10,173 nucleotides of DNA, taken from assembly GCA_013821585.1 (NCBI GenBank), contig JACDGO010000046.1, positions 1 to 10,173 of the forward strand, in the 5' to 3' direction. Position numbers and translations under genes: made by a program. Every line of letters starts with the position of its first letter. The stretch's first letter is position 1. The notes under the pieces are model-generated. The model searched no databases. It saw only the letters and a program-made list of their open reading frames with translations, and was not told the origin of the DNA. This DNA is from Sphingomonadaceae bacterium (lineage in GTDB: Bacteria; Pseudomonadota; Alphaproteobacteria; Sphingomonadales; Sphingomonadaceae). Of this stretch, positions 7,277 to 10,173 are shown one piece after another.

Positions 7277-7798
7277 ATGGCGGACATCGCCGCATTGACC
7301 GCGTTGATCGAGCCCGAGGCGAATGCGCTCGGCCTGAAGATCGTGCGCGTGGCGATGTTCGGCGGCGCGTCCGATCCGACGCTGCAGGTGATGGCCGAGC
7401 GGCCTGATACGCGCCAGCTGATCCTCGACGATTGCGCGGCCTTGTCGCGGCGGCTGTCCGAGGTGCTCGACGCGGCCGATCCGATCGAGCACGCCTATCG
7501 GCTCGAAGTCAGCTCGCCGGGGATCGACCGGCCGCTCACGCGTCTGTCTGACTATGACGACTGGACGGGGCACGAGGCGCGCCTCCGCGTCGAGGAAGCG
7601 ATTGACGGGCGCAAGCAGTTCGAAGGAACGCTTGCCGGAGTCGACGGCGACTCGGTTCTGATCGAGACCAGGGCGGGTGCGGCGAAGCTGGCATTTTCGG
7701 ACATCGTTCAGGCCAAGCTGCTGTTGACCGACAAATTGATAAAAGCGACCGCGCCGCTTTCTCCCGAAGGCGCGGACAAAATTCTGCAAGAAGGATAG
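7277..7798 (+). CDS. rimP: Ribosome maturation factor RimP
   Basis: Cytosolic factor that binds the free 30S subunit and helps assemble the S12/S5 region around the central pseudoknot of 16S rRNA. The 173 residues carry an N-terminal alpha/beta domain with the family signature LEVSSPGIDRPL at 76-87. It is preceded by the typical DDCAALSRRLSEVLD (51-65). The C-terminal SH3-like barrel (about 92-152) ends in the DIVQAKLLL strand, followed by a short tail. ATG 7277 has GGAGAG at 7260-7265, spaced 11 nt, which is rather long; no better start is seen. nusA begins 5 nt after the stop, so the two are surely cotranscribed, and rimP-nusA is a conserved bacterial pair. The N-terminus fits the family. 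Confidence 0.96.
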   Translation: MADIAALTALIEPEANALGLKIVRVAMFGGASDPTLQVMAERPDTRQLILDDCAALSRRLSEVLDAADPIEHAYRLEVSSPGIDRPLTRLSDYDDWTGHEARLRVEEAIDGRKQFEGTLAGVDGDSVLIETRAGAAKLAFSDIVQAKLLLTDKLIKATAPLSPEGADKILQEG

Positions 7799-7803
7799 GA
7801 CGA

Positions 7804-9393
7804 ATGGCGACTGCGATTTCCGCCAATAAGGCCGAGCTGCTGGCGATCGCCGATGCGGTGGCGCGCGAGAAGCTGATCGATCGCGAGATCGTGATCGAGG
7901 CGATGGAGGACGCGATCCAGCGCGCCGCCAAGGCGCGCTATGGCGCCGAGAACGAGATTCGCGCCAAGATCGACACCGAAAGCGGCGATTTGCGCCTGTG
8001 GCGTGTCGTCGAGGTGGTCGAACAGGTCGAGGATTATTTCAAGCAGGTAAGCCTTGCCGAGGGGAAGAAGCTCCAGGCCGACGCCGCGATCGGCGACTTC
8101 ATCGTCGATCCGCTGCCCAACATCGAGTTCGGCCGCATCGCCGCCCAGGCTTCCAAGCAGGTGATCTTCCAGAAGGTCCGCGACGCCGAGCGCGAACGCC
8201 AGTTCGAGGAGTTCAAGGACCGCGCCGGCGAGATCATCACCGGCGTCGTCAAGCGCGTGGAGTTCGGCCATGTCGTCGTCGACCTGGGCCGCGCCGAGGG
8301 CGTAATCCGCCGCGACGCGCAAATTCCGCGCGAGGTGGTGCGCGTCGGCGACCGCATCCGCAGCCTCATCCTGAAGGTCGTGCGCGAAACGCGCGGGCCG
8401 CAGATTTTCCTCTCCCGCGCCCACCCCGATTTCATGAAGAAGCTGTTCGCGCAGGAAGTGCCCGAAATCTACGACGGCATCATCACGATCATGGCCGCCG
8501 CGCGCGATCCCGGCAGCCGCGCCAAGATCGGCGTGATCTCTAAGGACTCGTCGATCGACCCGGTCGGCGCGTGCGTCGGCATGAAGGGCAGCCGCGTCCA
8601 GGCGGTCGTCCAGGAAATGCAGGGCGAAAAGATCGACATCATCCCCTGGTCACCCGACACCGCGACCTTCGTCGTCAACGCGCTCCAGCCGGCCAATGTG
8701 TCGCGCGTGGTGATCGACGAGGAAGAGGACCGGATCGAGGTCGTGGTTCCCGACGACCAGCTTTCGTTGGCGATCGGGCGGCGCGGGCAGAACGTCCGCC
8801 TCGCCAGCCAGTTGACCGGCAAGGCGATCGACATATTGACCGAGGCCGACGCGAGCGAGAAGCGCCAGCGCGAGTTCGTCGAGCGCTCCGAGTTGTTCCA
8901 GCAGGAGCTCGACGTCGACGAAACCTTGTCGCAGCTGCTCGTTGCCGAGGGGTTCACCAGCCTCGAGGAAGTCGCCTATGTCGAGCCCGAGGAAATCTCC
9001 GGCATCGAAGGCTTCGACGAGGAACTCGCCGGCGAGCTTCAGAACCGCGCGAGCGAGGCGCTCGAGCGGCGCGAGGAATCGAACCGCGAGTTGCGCCGTT
9101 CGCTGGGCGTCGAGGACGCGCTCGCCGAAATGCCGCACCTCAACGAGGCGATGCTGGTGACGCTCGGCAAGGCGGGAATCAAGACGCTCGACGATCTCGC
9201 GGACCTCGCCACCGACGAGCTGATTCAGAAGCGCCGCATCGAGCCGCGCCGCAAGGTCGTTCCCGTCAACGAGCCCAAGGCGGGCGTGCTCGCCGAATAT
9301 AGTCTCAGCGAAGAGCAGGGCAACGAGATTATCATGGCGGCGCGCGCGCACTGGTTCGAAGAGGAGGACGCTGTTGCGGATTCCTCCGAATGA
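7804..9393 (+). CDS. nusA: Transcription termination/antitermination factor NusA
   Basis: RNA polymerase-associated elongation factor that modulates pausing, Rho and intrinsic termination, and rRNA antitermination. The 529 residues show the usual order. The N-terminal polymerase-binding domain is about 1-130. An S1 domain follows (about 138-202, GEIITGVVKRVEFGHVVVDLG). KH1 (about 230-300) contains GACVGMKGSRV at 255-265, and KH2 (about 301-370) contains SLAIGRRGQNVRLAS at 321-335. Two C-terminal acidic helix-hairpin-helix repeats lie near 373-420 (LVAEGFTSLEEVAYVE..ISGIEGFDEE) and 448-475 (MLVTLGKAGIKTLDDLADL), as in proteobacterial NusA. An acidic tail (EEEDAVADSSE) ends the protein. ATG 7804 has AAGGA (7791-7795) at 8 nt. 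The last 20 nt overlap the start of the next gene. In this operon NusA acts alongside the translation factors RimP and IF-2. Confidence 0.98.
   Translation: MATAISANKAELLAIADAVAREKLIDREIVIEAMEDAIQRAAKARYGAENEIRAKIDTESGDLRLWRVVEVVEQVEDYFKQVSLAEGKKLQADAAIGDFIVDPLPNIEFGRIAAQASKQVIFQKVRDAERERQFEEFKDRAGEIITGVVKRVEFGHVVVDLGRAEGVIRRDAQIPREVVRVGDRIRSLILKVVRETRGPQIFLSRAHPDFMKKLFAQEVPEIYDGIITIMAAARDPGSRAKIGVISKDSSIDPVGACVGMKGSRVQAVVQEMQGEKIDIIPWSPDTATFVVNALQPANVSRVVIDEEEDRIEVVVPDDQLSLAIGRRGQNVRLASQLTGKAIDILTEADASEKRQREFVERSELFQQELDVDETLSQLLVAEGFTSLEEVAYVEPEEISGIEGFDEELAGELQNRASEALERREESNRELRRSLGVEDALAEMPHLNEAMLVTLGKAGIKTLDDLADLATDELIQKRRIEPRRKVVPVNEPKAGVLAEYSLSEEQGNEIIMAARAHWFEEEDAVADSSE
9362..9367 (+). 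promoter_or_regulatory. Perfect Shine-Dalgarno setting a TTG start inside nusA
   Basis: AGGAGG lies 6 nt before the TTG at 9374. It is within the codons for the acidic nusA tail, so the ribosome binding site of the downstream gene is embedded in the upstream gene. It is the best ribosome binding site in the window and compensates for the weak start codon. Confidence 0.65.
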
Positions 9394-10060
9394 GACGGTA
9401 GCGAACGAACGCACCTGCGTCCTCACTCGCGCGAAGGGGACGCGGGCGTCGCTGATCCGCCTCGCGCTCGGCCCGGACGGGCAGGTGCTTCCCGACGTCC
9501 GCGCGCGCGCGCCGGGGCGCGGCGCGTGGATCGGCGTCGACAAGCCCGCGCTCGAAGCGGCGGTCGCCAAGGGCAAGCTGAAGGGCGCGCTCGCGCGCGC
9601 GTTCAAGACCGGCGACGTGGCAGTTCCCGCCGACCTTCCCGCGAAAGTGGAAGAGGCGCTGGCGCGCGATGCGCTCGACCGGCTGGGGCTCGAGGCGCGC
9701 GCCTCCACCCTCGTCACCGGCGCGGAAAAGATCGAGGATGCGGCGCGCAAAGGTCATCTGCATCTCCTGCTCCACGCCGCCGACGCCGGCGAAGACGGCA
9801 ACCGCAAGCTCGACCAGGCCTGGCGCGTCGGGAACGACGACGAGGGCTCGGGGCGCACCGGCTTGGCTCTGAGTGTAGCGCGCCCTATCTTGTCGGTAGC
9901 GCTGGGACGCGAAAATGTGGTACACATCGGCGTGATAGACGCTCGCGCCGCGCTTCGCGTGGCCGCGGCGATCGACCGGTGGCACGGGTTTATCGGATTT
10001 GGGCCGACGGGCCTGCCTTGCGAAACACCATCGCAGGGTTCAGGGCCGCGCGGCGCGTGA
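9374..10060 (+). CDS. ylxR: DUF448/YlxR-family RNA-binding protein with C-terminal L7Ae-like domain
   Basis: Conserved nusA-infB operon protein. The YlxR (DUF448) domain occupies about residues 11-80: NERTCVLTRAKGTRASLIRLALG followed by the hallmark PGRGAWIGVD near 47-56. YlxR of Bacillus has been described as an RNase P modulator (RnpM); whether that holds here is unknown. Residues about 92-205 resemble the L7Ae/L30e RNA-binding fold (VALGRENVVHIGVIDARAA, then AAIDRWHGFIG), as in other alphaproteobacterial YlxR proteins. The 206-228 tail is Gly/Pro-rich without motifs. The start is TTG at 9374, chosen for the AGGAGG 6 nt upstream; it precedes the conserved ERTC motif by 11 residues. The gene overlaps nusA by 20 nt, suggesting translational coupling. 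infB begins 29 bp after the stop. The family assignment is firm and the exact role is not. Confidence 0.9.
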   Translation: MRIPPNETVANERTCVLTRAKGTRASLIRLALGPDGQVLPDVRARAPGRGAWIGVDKPALEAAVAKGKLKGALARAFKTGDVAVPADLPAKVEEALARDALDRLGLEARASTLVTGAEKIEDAARKGHLHLLLHAADAGEDGNRKLDQAWRVGNDDEGSGRTGLALSVARPILSVALGRENVVHIGVIDARAALRVAAAIDRWHGFIGFGPTGLPCETPSQGSGPRGA

Positions 10061-10089
10061 TTTTGCAGACGAAGGGTTCGGATTAGTTG

Positions 10090-10173
10090 ATGAGCGATAG
10101 CGAGAAACCGAAGCTGGGCATGCGCGCGCCGCTGGGCCTGAAGCGCACGGTCGAGACCGGCAAGGTGAAGCAG
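10090..10173 (+). CDS. infB: Translation initiation factor IF-2 (partial, N-terminus only)
   Basis: The first 28 codons, open to the window edge: MSDSEKPKLGMRAPLGLKRT followed by VETGKVKQ. This matches the short N-terminal motif of alphaproteobacterial IF-2 (…PLG.KRTVE.G.V.Q…, normally followed by a FSHGR segment) and the gene sits in the expected place after ylxR. IF-2 is the GTPase that brings initiator tRNA to the 30S subunit; its GTPase domains lie outside the window. The ATG at 10090 is preceded by a weak GGA (10080-10082) and, further off, AAGGG (10072-10076). The TTG immediately before it (10087) is an alternative start. Confidence 0.9.
   Translation, partial: MSDSEKPKLGMRAPLGLKRTVETGKVKQ

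Noticed and set aside
9500..9602. Alternating CG tracts (9500-9512 and 9592-9601) as possible Z-DNA or regulatory sites
   Set aside because: They encode Arg-Ala runs inside ylxR, and similar tracts recur across this G+C-rich window.
8650..9750. Minus-strand frame (366 codons) opposite nusA and ylxR
   Set aside because: Ser/Ala/Arg-rich shadow translation. The plus strand encodes NusA and YlxR domains throughout.

Overview
The window is a G+C-rich bacterial chromosome segment. Gene order and protein sequences point to an alphaproteobacterium, most likely Sphingomonadales: a DUF448 protein carrying an L7Ae-like domain, the IF-2 N-terminus, and the lnt, metK, trmB and rimP-nusA-ylxR-infB genes on one strand. 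The lineage is inferred from recalled family features, not from a search.

Layout. The left edge (1-301, minus) holds the N-terminal part of a small exported protein of unknown function. It is divergent from lnt (347-1819), the apolipoprotein N-acyltransferase. metK (1873-3045), S-adenosylmethionine synthetase, follows after 53 bp that contain an AT-rich inverted repeat resembling an operator. Facing metK, with 4 bp between the stop codons, is a large-subunit catalase (katE, 5146 to 3050, minus). Divergent from katE is trmB (5266-5967), the tRNA m7G46 methyltransferase. Its 3' end overlaps by 23 bp the end of a PQQ-dependent aldose dehydrogenase lipoprotein gene (7135 to 5945, minus). From 7277 to the right edge runs the translation/transcription operon rimP, nusA, ylxR (DUF448) and the first 28 codons of infB.

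How it fits together. Most plus-strand genes are housekeeping: lipoprotein maturation, SAM supply, tRNA methylation (a SAM user), 30S maturation, transcription elongation/termination and translation initiation. The two complete minus-strand genes are periplasmic or stress functions (peroxide removal and PQQ-linked sugar oxidation) sitting between housekeeping genes. I infer lineage-specific additions to an otherwise collinear block. The core-encoding half of katE has visibly lower G+C than its neighbours.

No stretch longer than about 150 bp lacks a gene. I saw no tRNA or rRNA gene, CRISPR array, insertion sequence, phage gene or clear intrinsic terminator, and nothing that amounts to a new multi-gene system. 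The items most worth a second look are the metK inverted repeat, a Cys-Tyr pair in the catalase spaced as in enzymes with a modified proximal tyrosine, a possible general-stress (EcfG-type) promoter before katE, and the TTG-started ylxR gene overlapping nusA.
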